Source of the DNA: Cycas panzhihuaensis
Taxonomy: Eukaryota > Cycadophyta
Assembly: GCA_023213395.1 (NCBI GenBank)
Contig: CM041465.1
Span: forward strand, 183,217,741 to 183,281,740
Length of the DNA stretch: 64,000 nt
Direction: 5' to 3'
Shown here: piece by piece, positions 1 to 10,418 of the stretch
Layout of the letters: every line of letters begins with the position of its first letter
Numbering within the stretch: the first letter of the stretch is position 1
Notes under the pieces: generated by a model
What the model was told of the DNA's origin: nothing
Database searches by the model: none
The model's input: only the letters and a program-made list of their open reading frames with translations
Translations under genes and position numbers: made by a program

Positions 1-35
1 ATAAGGAAACGAACAAAAATGAGCCATGGGCAAAG

Positions 36-398
36 ATGAAGAAAGCGTTCGAAGAGAGATTCCAAAAGTTTCGCAGTAATGAAGCTGTGGAAATCGCATT
101 GCGAGAAATCAGGCAGAGGCCGGGGGAATCCGTCCTAATTTACATTGTCTCCACCCTTGTGCTACCTGACAAAGGACCCACAAAATCTCCTTCTAATGCA
201 AATTCACTTGTTGTGACTAACAATGATACTAATGAAATGTGGCATTTGAAGTATGGTCATATCTCTCATGATAGATTAGAAAAACTAAAGAATTCAAAGA
301 TGGTAAATGGTCTGCCTGATATTCTATATAATTCATTTGTATGCAAAAGCTGCATGATGGGGAAACAACACAAGATTCCTTTTTCAAAAAGCACATAG
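36..398 (+). pseudogene. GAG-pre-integrase fragment with foreign gag-like N-terminus
   Basis: From about base 138 the frame reads as the Copia GAG-pre-integrase domain: MWHLKYGHISHDRLEKL gives the conserved W-H-x-R/K-x-GH pattern, and CKSCMMGKQHKIPF is the C-x2-C ending before the integrase core. The first 100 bases encode WAKMKKAFEERFQKF and then RQRPGESVLIY, which looks like a Gypsy-type retrotransposon gag and not Copia. The two parts are joined in frame near 138, so this is probably a rearranged chimera. A stop at 396-398 ends it before the integrase. Confidence 0.7.
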
Positions 399-413
399 CA
401 AGCACAAGATAAG

Positions 414-1300
414 TTGGATCTAATTCATACTAATTTTTGTGGCCCATTTACACCAATTTCAACAAATGGAGTAAGGTATTTTTTAACCTTCATTGATGAC
501 TTCTCCAAAAAAACATGGGTATACTTTCTGTTTAACAAATCAAAAGCATGTGATTATTTCAAAGAATTTAAAGCTAAAGCAAAATTAGAGAGCAGCAAGA
601 AAATCAAATGTGTTCATTCAGATGGAGGCGGTGAGTTTGTGTCCAATGAATTTCTCCATTTCTGTAAAGTGCATGGAATCCGCAGACAAGTCACAACTCG
701 GTATACACCTCAATCAAACGGTGTAGCAGCAAGAATGAATAGAGCAATTTAGAAATGGCTCTGTGTATGTTAAATGATAGGGAAGTCGCAAAGAAATATT
801 GGGTAGAGGTCATAAACATAGTTGTGTACTTGATCAACAGGAGTCCAACTCAAGCATTAGGTGACGTAACACCTGAAGAGGCATGGACAAGACATAAACC
901 AAATGTATGTCACCTTAGAGTTTTTGCTTGCAAAGCATATGTACATATTCTTGATGAAAAAAGAACCAAGATAAATAACAAAAGCATAGAATGTATAATG
1001 GTTGAATATAGCAGTCGTTCAATGGCATACTGTTGTCTTGATCCAAAGACAAATAAGCTTTATGTAAGCAAAGATGTAATATTTAATAAAAGAAAAAGAC
1101 TCACTGAGACTAAATATCAAGAAATAAACATTAGTGATCAAAGCTCAAAAATAGTTCAACCAGAAGATAAATCAAATATTACCTCTAATAGTATTGAAAC
1201 AGAAAGTGATACTTCAGAAGAAAAAACATCTGACATTCAACAAGCAAGTGTTTCCAATATCCATCCAAAAGGTAAAGAAACAAGACCATCAGAAGAATAA
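414..1300 (+). pseudogene. Copia integrase, element L
   Basis: The integrase inserts retrotransposon cDNA into host DNA. The core reads LIHTNFCGPF, where the first catalytic Asp is changed to Asn, then HSDGGGEF with the second Asp, then SNGVAARMNRA, where the catalytic Glu of the usual NGVAER motif has become Ala. A stop and frameshift at 750-755 separate the core from the C-terminal part (YWVEVINIVVYLINRSPT; VFACKAYVHI). Two of three catalytic residues are lost, so it must be inactive. Confidence 0.85.
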
Positions 1301-1309
1301 ACCTCTAAA

Positions 1310-2400
1310 AGGATACCAAAGTGGTATCTCAAAACTCTTGAAGAAACAAAAGGGGAGGTGTTTGAGCATCGAACAAGGTCTCAGAAGCTGCGAGCTTTAA
1401 TTTGTTCTGTTGAACCAAACACTTACAAAGAAGCAAGCAAGTTTCAAGCATGGAGAGCAACAATGGATGTAGAAATGAAAGCCATTTATAAAAATGAAAC
1501 ATGGGATCTAGTAACACCTCCTAAAGATAAATCCATTGTAAACTACAAGTGGGTATATAAAGTGAAAGAAAAGCCAAATGGTGCAATCTAGAAGTACAAC
1601 ATAAGGTTGGTAGCAAAAGGCTACACACAAACAACCGTAATTGACTATGAAGAAACATTCTCACCAGTAGCTATGTTGAACACTGTAAGAATAGTAATTG
1701 CAATAGCTACTCAAAAAGGGTGGAAAATGTATCAGATGGACGTTAAAAGCGCTTTTCTAAATTGAGATCTCCAATAAGAAGTGTATATATATCAACCTGA
1801 AGGATATATGAAGCCGAGACAACAAAATCTGGTTTGCAAACTAAAAAAGGCTTTATATGGACTCAAACAAGCACCAAGAGCTTGGTATGCCAAGCTGGAT
1901 ACGTAACTAATTCAAAACGGCTTTCACAGATGTGAGTCAGATCATAGTTTGTATGTAAAATTTAATCAAGGATTAACCTCCATCATAGTAGTATATGTGG
2001 ATGACATGCAATCACAGGAGACGATGAAAATTCAATTACATTCATCAAGAAGCAATTTGAAAAGGTATTTGAGATGACAGATCTCAGAATGTTGCACTAT
2101 TATCTAAGAATAGAAATAGGACAAAACAATGATTTTATTGTCCTATCACAATCAAAATATATCAAAAACTTGTTGAACAAGTTCAATATGAAAAGTTGCA
2201 ATAGTGTTGTCACTCCAATGGAAACTAGGTGTATGTTAAACACTGAACAAGGAGCACAACCAATTGATGCAACTTTATACAGACAACTGATCGGAAGTCT
2301 AATTTATCTTACAACTACACGACCAAATATTTTCTATGCAGTTGGTGTAGTTTTCAGGTTTATGGAGAATCCCAAAATACCTCACTAGAATGTTGCAAAA
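1310..2400 (+). pseudogene. Copia reverse transcriptase, element L
   Basis: The region reads as Copia RT across several frames: WRATMDVEMKAIYKNETWDLV, NYKWVYKVKEKPNG, then after a stop at 1589-1591 the QMDVKSAFLN and [12 protein letters not shown] motifs, and the YVDDM catalytic box near 1994-2008. It continues to LTTTRPNIFYAVG at 2310-2345. In-frame stops (for example 1764, 1903) and frameshifts make it a pseudogene. Confidence 0.85.
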
Positions 2401-2931
2401 GGAATTCTATGGTATCTAAAGGGAACCATAAATCTTGGATTAGAATATACAAAGGATAATAATATGCAGCTAACAAGTTTTTGTGACTCAAACTGAGCTG
2501 GACACAGAACAAACAGAGAATCAACATCAGGATATTGTTTCTTCCTAGGAACAGCCTTAATTTCCTGGAGTGGCAAAAAGCAACATACAATTGCTTTGTC
2601 TTCAACAAAAGCAAAGTACAAGTCAGCAGTCAACGCAGCATGTGAAGGAGTTTGGGTCAGACAACTCCTTAAAAACCTTGGACAAGAACAAATAGTGCCT
2701 ACTTAGTTATTCTGTGACAATCAAAGCATAATCAAAATGACAAAAAATCCAGTATTGCATGCAAGAACCAAACATATAGAAGTGCATCATCATTTCATCA
2801 GGAAAAAAGTTCAGAACAAAGAAGTTGAGCTTCTATGTTGTACATTAGAAAACCAAACTGCTAATGTTCTTACCAAACCTCTTAGCAGAGAAAAGTTTAC
2901 TGGTTTTAAAAACCAATTAGGACTAAAGTAA
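2401..2931 (+). pseudogene. Copia RNase H, element L
   Basis: This is the C-terminal RNase H domain that degrades RNA in the RNA-DNA hybrid. Visible motifs are LTSFCDSN (stop in place of the Trp codon), STSGYCFFLG, ISWSGKKQ, LSSTKAKYK and then FCDNQSIIKMTKNPVLHARTKHIEVHHHFIR. The polyprotein end NVLTKPLSREKF is followed by the stop at 2929-2931, 20 bases before the LTR. Internal stops show decay. Confidence 0.85.
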
Positions 2932-2950
2932 ATAAAATTTTAAGAAGGGC

Positions 2951-3147
2951 TGTAAAAGGTAATGTTTTATCTAGGATATTTAATATTCCTAAAGTACTTT
3001 GTAAGGGTCATGTATCATTTCCCCTTTTCTCCTTCTGAGTGACAAGTGGCACAATCTGATTAAGCGGTTGCCATCTGTCCTGTACACTTTGTAATGTCTT
3101 TATAGGCTACAATGATCAATAAAGCATCAAAGTGAATTCTTCTTACA
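2951..3147 (+). repeat. 3' LTR of Copia L
   Basis: It starts with TG directly after the purine tract AAGAAGGGC that follows the pol stop. Its first 25 bases resemble the starts of the A and B LTRs. It contains a polyadenylation-like AATAAA near 3118. The end at CTTACA (3147) is chosen by its CA ending and by a length close to the 200-bp B LTR; no partner LTR is in the window, so the end is approximate. Confidence 0.65.
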
Positions 3148-4162
3148 GTAGTGTTTGTAAGGTTTTTGAGCTCAATTTAATGGTCAATGATTAAATAGGT
3201 CACCTCGCAAGGAACCTAAAATCATGTACAAATGTGATTTTTCACTCAAAGTACTAATATTAACTTTAAAAAATTATTTTTCGATCGATAAACTCACTTG
3301 CAATTTTTTTTAAAGTGTTATCGAAGTCAAAACATTAAAAAACAAAGTGATTTTCTAAGAAATATTAAGATTATTAATAAAAATCACTTAAAAAATGAAA
3401 ATTAGGAAAAAGGTATTTTTATATAAATTTGAATATTTTGTGGAATATTCTAATTTATATAACCTAAGTTTAAAACAATATAGTTGACAATTGAAAATTT
3501 TCATGAAAATGTAAAATCATGGCGATGACAGTAGAAAAATATGATAAATTCAATTGTAATTCATAGAATCTGGATTGCGAAAGCTTGTAGATCGATCGAT
3601 GGGCTATACTAGAGGACAATCAACATTTTCAAAGGTTGATCGATGGATTTCAATGGAGTATACGCCAAAAACAATCCAAATGTGAGTTACGCGAGGTGCA
3701 TCGGCGCGATAGGATGGATAGACAGTCACCAGTCCGTAGAAATTTGTTTCTTTACAGTAAATGCAAATGCACCCAGTCAGAGCCATTTGATATTTTAAAC
3801 AAAGCATGCAATCTCTAGTTTGAGATCAAAACACAAAGCTGAGTAACTTTCCAACTATAAACAGAGTCGAATCTCCCACAGTGAGCAAGGTTTATTTTGT
3901 ACCTCACACATGGAAGATATGAAGTTGTTGAGAAGAGACTTCATATGATATGATGAGTTATGGGTCATGTTTGTTTGATGGTTTACAAGTGGTGATGTAT
4001 GTTGATGATATGATGGTGTGAGATTTGCTTGCAAGAGACAAGTTTTGGTGAAGATATGTTTGATGATTAATACTACAGGTGATACGAGACACATGATGAG
4101 TAGTTGATCTAGCATGAAGATGAAAACGTTTGAAAATTTTCACAAATTAAACATTGAAGGGG
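3148..4162. other. AT-rich stretch without a recognised gene
   Basis: I see no supported coding sequence. Bases 3200-3500 are very AT-rich. Bases 3580-3760 have more GC and several ATCGATCGAT-like segments. Bases 3840-4162 lead into a purine tract and LTR-like start and are probably the untranslated 3' tail of another Copia element. Confidence 0.5.
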
Positions 4163-4590
4163 AGTGTTGTTATATTGAATTTCACGAAAGTTGATGTAAT
4201 GTTTAATTAGTGGATGAGTCATCATTGGTTAATGTAAAAGGTTCTCACACATGAGTTGATTGATTGATGTATCAACACAAAACTATTGATTGATACATGA
4301 GGTAATTGATCTATAAATACATACACATATCATTTGAATAATTGAGTAAGAGAGAGAAAAGCTCCACCTTTCTCCTGTGATTTTTCTCTTTTAGGGTTTT
4401 CCATGTATAAATCTAGTGTCTCATGATGATATCTTTTTTGTGTATCATATTGTGCTATATTGATGTGTACATACTTCGTTTATTATGCTTGATGCTTATT
4501 ATAAACACCTCATGAATGTTTCATATTACATTTATTATTTATACAAATCTTATATTGATGAATGCTTTATATATTCCTCCTATTTTATAA
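4163..4590 (+). repeat. Copia-type LTR remnant
   Basis: A purine tract GAAGGGGAG (4157-4164 region) is followed by TGTTGTTATATTG, the typical start of a Copia 3' LTR. A TATA-like CTATAAATACATA lies near 4311, followed by AG-rich sequence and a TTAGGGTTTTCC block as often seen downstream of plant LTR promoters. The 3' end is not defined because no second copy is present. It probably truncates the left end of Gypsy D. Confidence 0.45.
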
Positions 4591-4599
4591 CATAAGTTG

Positions 4600-5175
4600 C
4601 TATCATGTGCAATGAATTTTAGCAAACATAATTTGGGATATTTCCCTATAAACAGTGAATTACTCCTCAATTTTACACGAAGAAAAACCTATTCACCCAC
4701 TTCAAAAGCTTGAGGAGTTTTGTGTTGTTTCACATAAAATATAGCTCTATCATGAGTCTTCTTCAAATATCCCTTGCATCTAGTTATTATAGATTTCATG
4801 TTGTCTAACATTCCATTGGTTGACTACACCTTGGTTTGAATAATACTAAGAGAAAGAGGAGTTATTGGATCATAGCCCAACATTGCTTGAAAGGAGACAT
4901 TTTCATAAATGATGCACTAAGGATAACTCCTCCTCCCAAGCACTCTAACATCCGACAACATGTACCCTTGACATATTTTCTATTACTTGATTAAGTCACT
5001 CAATTTGGTTATCGCTTTGAGAGTGATCCCTATTGTTAAAACATTATCAAGTTCCCAAAGCTTTAAAGAATTCTGCCTAAAATGTTGCAGTGAACTTGGG
5101 ATCATCATCATTAACAATCTCCTTTGGCATGCCAAACTAAAAAAAGACTTCAGCCAACACAACCAAAGCAATATT
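4600..5175 (-). pseudogene. Gypsy D integrase, core and C-terminal part
   Basis: On the minus strand this reads GMPKEIVNDDDPKFTATF, the second catalytic Asp region of a Gypsy integrase, with a stop replacing the following Trp. Further on come KMSPFQAMLGYDPITPL, an Arg/Lys-rich helix and EVGE-stop-VFLRV, the GPY/F-type region. It is cut at 5175 by Copia A, and the integrase continues at 21361 on the other side. Several stops and frameshifts are present, and it fades out near 4600. Confidence 0.75.
5171..5175. repeat. Target site duplication of Copia A (left)
   Basis: ATATT lies directly before the TG of the left A LTR and is repeated exactly at 21361-21365, after the CA of the right LTR. Confidence 0.9.
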
Positions 5176-5390
5176 TGTTAGAATGTAATGTTTTATCCTA
5201 GGAAGACTAAAGGGGATAATAGACCCCTCAATAATATAACTTATAAATGTATGTCTGACAAGTGTCACTTTTTCATGTTACGGTTACAGTTTATTTCTTG
5301 GGGTTACAAAACTTAATTGTATATATTCAAGAGTTCTCTACTCAATAATCAATCAATCATTTCTCTTTCATCTCTGGGTCATTTTTGACA
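5176..5390 (+). repeat. 5' LTR of Copia A
   Basis: This 215-bp LTR begins TGTTAGAATG and ends TTTTTGACA. Roughly 16 substitutions and two small indels separate it from the 3' copy at 21144-21360. It contains the promoter and RNA start of the element; TATATATTC near 5324 is a candidate TATA region. Confidence 0.93.
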
Positions 5391-5405
5391 TGGTATTAGA
5401 GCAGG
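5391..5405 (+). other. Primer binding site of Copia A
   Basis: TGGTATTAGAGCAGG directly follows the LTR and matches, with one change, the complement of the 3' end of initiator tRNA-Met (TGGTATCAGAGC) used by most plant Copia elements. Confidence 0.88.
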
Positions 5406-6114
5406 TCATCCTTCCTGGTTGAGAGAGGGTCGTCTTTGAGCTTGTGAAAGGAAACATCCAGTCAAGGACAAGATAACAAGTTTGTCTGAGAAGAAGAAGC
5501 CAAAATCAAACAAAGGTAGTTTGAAGACTATCAGAAAGAAGAATCAAGTGAAAAAGGACAGAGAAAGCATCTCCAGAAGGTGTACGGAGTCAATGTACGG
5601 AATTGTACGGTCATATGGACAAGAAAAGTTGAAGTCCTCATATCGAAACAAAATTTGGCTAGAATCTAGATCCCATCTTCCTCGTCAATATTCTCTTTTA
5701 CATCGAACTCATCCGAGGTCATCTTCAAGTTGTTCTACCCATTTTTTCAAGTGCACGAGTTTGGAGAAGGAGGTACATATTTTTTGATATTTTCTCTCAT
5801 ATTTCCTTTGGAAATCAATCCGAAAATCTTTGCACAAGTCATACGACCAGATTAGAACTACTTTTGATGAGTTTTAGTGGATCGATCTTTTGATCGAAGT
5901 AGTTTTGTGGAACCCTAGCTGCCTGTTTTCCTTTGCGCACTAAATATCTCCCAAATCTGGGACTATTTTGGAGTTTTTTTTTAGATCGGTGTTCTCCTTC
6001 TCAATGCCTTTTTCTGAGGTGCTTCTTGGTCTCATTTGTACAATTCGAGTTCCATATGGAATTCTGTACAGTTGTATAGCCTAGCGCTTATACAAGTAGT
6101 TTTTTAAATTAAAA
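5406..6114 (+). other. Untranslated leader of Copia A
   Basis: This 0.7-kb leader between primer site and gag holds no recognised domain. It has three TGTACGG motifs at about 5581-5612 and a TTCTGTACAG segment near 6062, both recalling the leader of Copia B. Confidence 0.6.
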
Positions 6115-7015
6115 ATGGCATCTTCTATTCTTGCTCTCTCTGATACAGACAAACTTACAGACAGTAATTATCATGTCTGAAATATTAAAATAGAGACATT
6201 ATTAAGGGCCAAAAATGCATGGAGGATTGCAACTGGACAAGAAGCAAAACCTAGTACACCAGGAACAAACCTAACAAGTTGGGAAGAACGAGATAGTGTA
6301 GGGGTCATAGTGTTAAAACTCTCAATATCAGATCCTATCCTCATATATGTAGAAAATTTGAATTCCACTTCATCCATCTGGAAGCGTTTTGAAAATTTAT
6401 ATGGGCAAAAGAATAGGGCTAGAATAGTTGCTTGAAAGAAGAATTGTTCAAGCTTCACATGAAGGAGACAGAAACAATGACAGAATTTATTCACAAAGTT
6501 ATTTCCTTGAGAAATGATCTTTCAACTGCAGGTGCAACCATCACAAATCCGGAGTTAGTAGAAAAGATAGCCAGCAATTTGCCTAAGTCCTTTGATGTAA
6601 CCATAAACACAATAATCAACAATGACCTTGGATACGTTAACTGGATGTTGCTAAGACAAGAATAGAGGAATAAGAGATATGAAGACTCTAAAGGACTAGA
6701 AGATGCATTCGTTTCTAGGCTAAATCTTGGGCCAAGAGGGCAAAGCAAAGGAAAAGGACAAACTCCAGAAGCAAGGGCTTCCTCACGAGGCAGATGGCAA
6801 GATATCAAAGGTCGAGGACGCATTATTGCATCAAGAGTATGCTACAATTGTGGTAAGATAGGTCATTCTGCAAGTTCATGTAAAACTTTTGATTTGTGTT
6901 ATCATTGTGGACAGCCAGGACACTACCCATATCAATGTCCACAAAGGAGAGCAGACACTCAGAGAGGGAAACGTCCAATTGGAAACTACAGCAAGGAGCA
7001 ACTAGATGAAGACAA
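6115..7015 (+). pseudogene. Copia gag, element A
   Basis: Gag forms the virus-like particle and binds the RNA. It starts at the ATG of 6115 (MASSILALSDTDKLTDSNYHV), continues to SWEERDSVGVIVLKLSISD and MTEFIHKVISLRNDL, and ends in two CCHC zinc knuckles: CYNCGKIGHSASSC (6840-6881) and CYHCGQPGHYPYQC (6897-6938), both with perfect spacing. An in-frame stop (6178-6180) and frameshifts disable it. Copia B is inserted at 7016, and the frame resumes at 12172. Confidence 0.85.
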
Positions 7016-7217
7016 TGTTAGAATATAATGTTTTATCCTAGATTATAAGTTAATATATATTATGTACCCTAATGTAACCAAAGGACACATGTCATCCAGA
7101 GGTAATTCAGTTACAAGTTGGTTCAAGGGTGGTTACAAACCCTAACTATATATATGTACTTGCATCTTCAATAACGAATCAATTCATTCTCTCGTCTATC
7201 AATGTGCATGTTCAACA
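7016..7217 (+). repeat. 5' LTR of Copia B
   Basis: This 202-bp LTR begins TGTTAGAATATAATG and ends CATGTTCAACA. It differs from its 3' partner at about 13 positions plus one 2-bp indel. Confidence 0.93.
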
Positions 7218-7232
7218 TGGTATAAGAGCAGG
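7218..7232 (+). other. Primer binding site of Copia B
   Basis: TGGTATAAGAGCAGG directly follows the LTR and is an initiator-tRNA-Met type primer site with one change. Confidence 0.87.
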
Positions 7233-7878
7233 ATACCTTGACCCGTGAAAGTGAAAGACTCTCTTGAAGCCAGTAAAAGGAGTCCAAACTAAGATTTTAG
7301 AAGATCTGGAAGAGAAGAAGAAGATTCAAGAAGAGGCTTAAAGAAGAAAAGTTCTAAGATCACTCAAGTGTTTGAAGGAGGTCCAGTTGAAGCCATACAA
7401 AGCCAGAGTATGAATCTGTACAGTCGTACGGACGAATTTTTTCAAGTTCTCAGATCAAGACAAAACTTGATCAGAATATAGATCAAGGCATTCTAAGCAA
7501 GTTTCCCTTCTGCGCAGAATCAATCCAAGGCTGTTTTCATCCACTTTCCAAGGCTGTTTTCATCCACTTTTCAGCCATAATTAGGTTTGTGCGGGTTTGC
7601 AAGAATAGAATGAAAAATCTCTTGCTTTCTATGTTTTTTTCATTGAAGATCAAGTGCAAAATTATTGTTGCAGTATTTTGATCATCGTTGGAGCAATTTT
7701 CGACTTTTTCTCTTTAACCTGAAGTCAAATCTCAAAACTAATCATAGATCCTGATTCGCCTTTGCAAGAGCTTTCTTTCAAAGTATAATTTGTACATGTC
7801 TGTACAACTTTCGTACTGCATGGAAATCTGTACAATCGTACGGTCTAGGGTTTCAAAAATCCTATCTTTCACTTTAAA
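7233..7878 (+). other. Untranslated leader of Copia B
   Basis: No coding domain is visible. A short direct repeat (CCAAGGCTGTTTTCATCCAC, twice around 7527-7570) and a cluster of GTAC/CGTACGG motifs at 7428-7447 and 7795-7846 are present. Confidence 0.6.
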
Positions 7879-8910
7879 ATGGCTTTGTCAATCTTGGCCA
7901 TGTCTGACAGTGACAAACTCACTGATAACAATTATCATATATAGAAAATCAAAGTAGAAACCCTTCTTAGAGCAAAAAAAAGCCTGGCAAATTGCTACAA
8001 GAGATGAAGTTAAGCCTAAGAACGCAGGAACCGCCCAAACTAATTGGGAAGAAAGAGATAGCACTGGAGTCATCATATTAAAACTCTCAATATCTAATCC
8101 TTTTCTCATCTATGTTGAGAATCTATACTCCACTACAAGCATTTAGAAGTATCTGGAGAACTTATATGAACACAAGCATAAAGCTAAGATAATAGCTCTT
8201 AAAGAAGAACTATTCAAACTCCACATGAAGGAGTCTGAAACCATCACAGAATTCTTCCATAAGGTGTTTTCACTAAGAAATGACCTCTCCAAAGGTGTGA
8301 TCGATTCTGAGATCATCAGTTAGTAGAACTTGTGGTTAGCAAATTACCCAAGTCATTTGATGTTACAATAAACACCATTACTATTGCAAATCAAATAGCA
8401 ACAATGACAATGGACACATTGACAAGGCTACTACTACAATAGGAGCAAAGAAATAAATGGTATGAAGATACAGGAGAACTTAAAGATGCATTTGCATCTA
8501 GATTGAACCTGGGATCCAAAGGATGAAGCAGAAGAAGAGGAAGAATTTTTGAAAATCGTACTCCATCATGAGGACGTTGGCAAGATTTAAGAGGACGAGG
8601 CTACAACAATTCTTCAAGGATTTGTTACACATATGGTAAGATCGGTCACTTTGCTAGCTTCTATAAAACCTTTGATATATGTTATCATTGTGGTTAATGA
8701 GGACATTATCCATACCAGTGCAAGAAAGCAGATATTCAGGTATTCAGAGAGGGAAGAGACCAATGGGGAACTACAGTAAAGAACAAGTTGGTGATGATGA
8801 CCATGATGAAGAGGAAGAAATAACGTTTATTGTTACACTAATAGCAAGCCTCCAGGACAAGGACGTTTGGTACATCGACTCAAGAGCATCGCGCCACATG
8901 ACCAATTGAG
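7879..8910 (+). pseudogene. Copia gag and protease start, element B
   Basis: Gag starts at ATG 7879 (MALSILAMSDSDKLTDNNYHI, then a stop). The order is as in A: a W-E-R-D-S block, KESETITEFFHKVFSLRNDL and two zinc knuckles at 8623-8664 (CYTYGKIGHFASFY, two Cys lost) and 8680-8721 (CYHCG, stop, GHYPYQC). The following DEEEEITFIVTL leads into the protease motif WYIDSRASRHMT, in which the catalytic D-S-G has become D-S-R. Several stops make it inactive. Confidence 0.83.
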
Positions 8911-10415
8911 AAGAATGGTTCGAGAATTTGCGACCATACACTACTGACAAATTAGTAGAATTGGGAGATGAATACTCCCTTGAAATAAAAGGAGTTAGAA
9001 CCATTACTGTCAAGATAAAAGACAAAGTTGAGAAAATCGGGAATGTACTTCTAGTGCCAGGTTTAAAAATGAATCTTTTATCTGTCTCCTAGCTTAAAAA
9101 GAAGGGGTTGAGCACTGTATTTGATGAAAAAGGTTTTTGTTATATTCTTGATATGAACAACAATGGGAATGTAATTGCAAAAGGGGTTGAAAGTAATGAC
9201 TTATATAGGCTGTTATCACACCCTATTTTGCCTGATGTAAAAGCTTGTACTATTGTAAGTCATAATGATAAAATGTGGCATTTGAAGTATGGTCATCTTC
9301 CCATAGAAAAACTAAAAAATGTGGAGAAGAAAGGTTTAGCGATTGGTTTACCTCATATCACATCAAGTAATTTTATATATAAAAGTTGCTAATCTAGCAA
9401 ACAACACAGACTTCCATTTCAGGAAAGAAAATGGCGAGGCCAAGAAAAATTAGAACTAGTACATCCTGATCTATGTGGTCCATTCACTCCACACTCCATC
9501 AATGGAGGGAGATACTTCCTCACCTTCATAGATGATTTGACCAGAAAAATCTGGGTTTATTTTTTGCATGCTAAATCAAAAAAAATTTATGTATTCAAAG
9601 AGTTTAAGGTTGAAACTAAATTAGAGACTAATGCCAAAATCAAATGTATAAGGTTCAATAGCGGAGGCGAATATATCTCCTAAGAATTTTTGGAGTATTG
9701 CAAAACCCAAGGAATACAAAGGCAGTTTACAACACCTTATACACCCCAGTCCAATGGGGTTGTAGAAGGAAAGAACAGAGTTATCATGGAAATGGCTCGA
9801 AGCATGATGCATGGGAAAAATATTCCAAGGGCATATTGGGTTGAAGTAGCCAACACAATCTGTTACCTATTAAACAAGAGCCCAACAAAGGCAATAGACC
9901 ATCATTATCTAGAAGAAGCATGGTCAGGAAGAAAGCCTGACATAAGTCATTTGAAAGTATTTGGCAGCCAAGTCTTTGTTCACATTCTAGATAAAAAAAG
10001 GATTCAAAAAGTTTGGAATGCATTATGGTTGGATATAGCAAAAACTCAAAAGGCATACAAGTGCATAGATCCAAAAACCAGCAAGGTATATGTAAGTCGA
10101 GATGTTATCTTTAATGAAGAAGACAAAGAAGAAAGTACAAGCCAAATTCAAGTGATAGAGAAGACAGCTCAAACAGCTTCACCATACACTCCTATGGAAG
10201 AGAAATCTGACATAACCTCAGAAGAAATTTTAGAAGAGCCTGCTTCACCTCAAGATTCTTACTCAAATTCCACTTTGAAAATTGAAGAAGGCTCCTCAAA
10301 AAAATCTAAGACTAGAGAAGAAAAGGAAAAGAAAGTTCCCAAATGGTACCTCAAAACTATAGAGGAAAGTAAAAGTGAAATACTTCCTCATAGAACAAGA
10401 AGCCAAAAGCCATGA
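8911..10415 (+). pseudogene. Copia protease-integrase, element B
   Basis: After the protease come LVPGLKMNLLSVS with a stop, then GAG-pre-integrase (MWHLKYGHLPIEKLKN; Cys motif broken at 9390) and the integrase core LVHPDLCGPFTPH, where His-Pro-Asp replaces the usual His-Ser/Thr-Asp. The second Asp of the R-S/T-D-G-G-E box is changed (RFNSGGEY), and NGVVEGKNR keeps a Glu. The C-terminal part is open from 9690 to 10415 and ends with HRTRSQKP, the link to RT. Confidence 0.83.
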
Positions 10416-10418
10416 GCC

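Larger units (their letters stand above)
1..3147 (+). mobile_element. Copia element L, truncated at window edge
   Basis: This is the 3' part of a Ty1/Copia retrotransposon: GAG-pre-integrase, integrase, reverse transcriptase and RNase H fragments occur in Copia order on the plus strand, followed by a purine tract (2942-2949) and a 3' LTR. The 5' LTR and gag lie outside the window or are lost. Many stops and frameshifts break the polyprotein. The LTR start resembles those of elements A and B, so L is a relative of those families. Confidence 0.88.

Noticed and set aside
3998-4012. TATGTTGATGATATG reads YVDDM, like an RT active site
   Set aside because: None of the surrounding RT motifs is present in any frame, and the DNA is a low-complexity TGATGA region.
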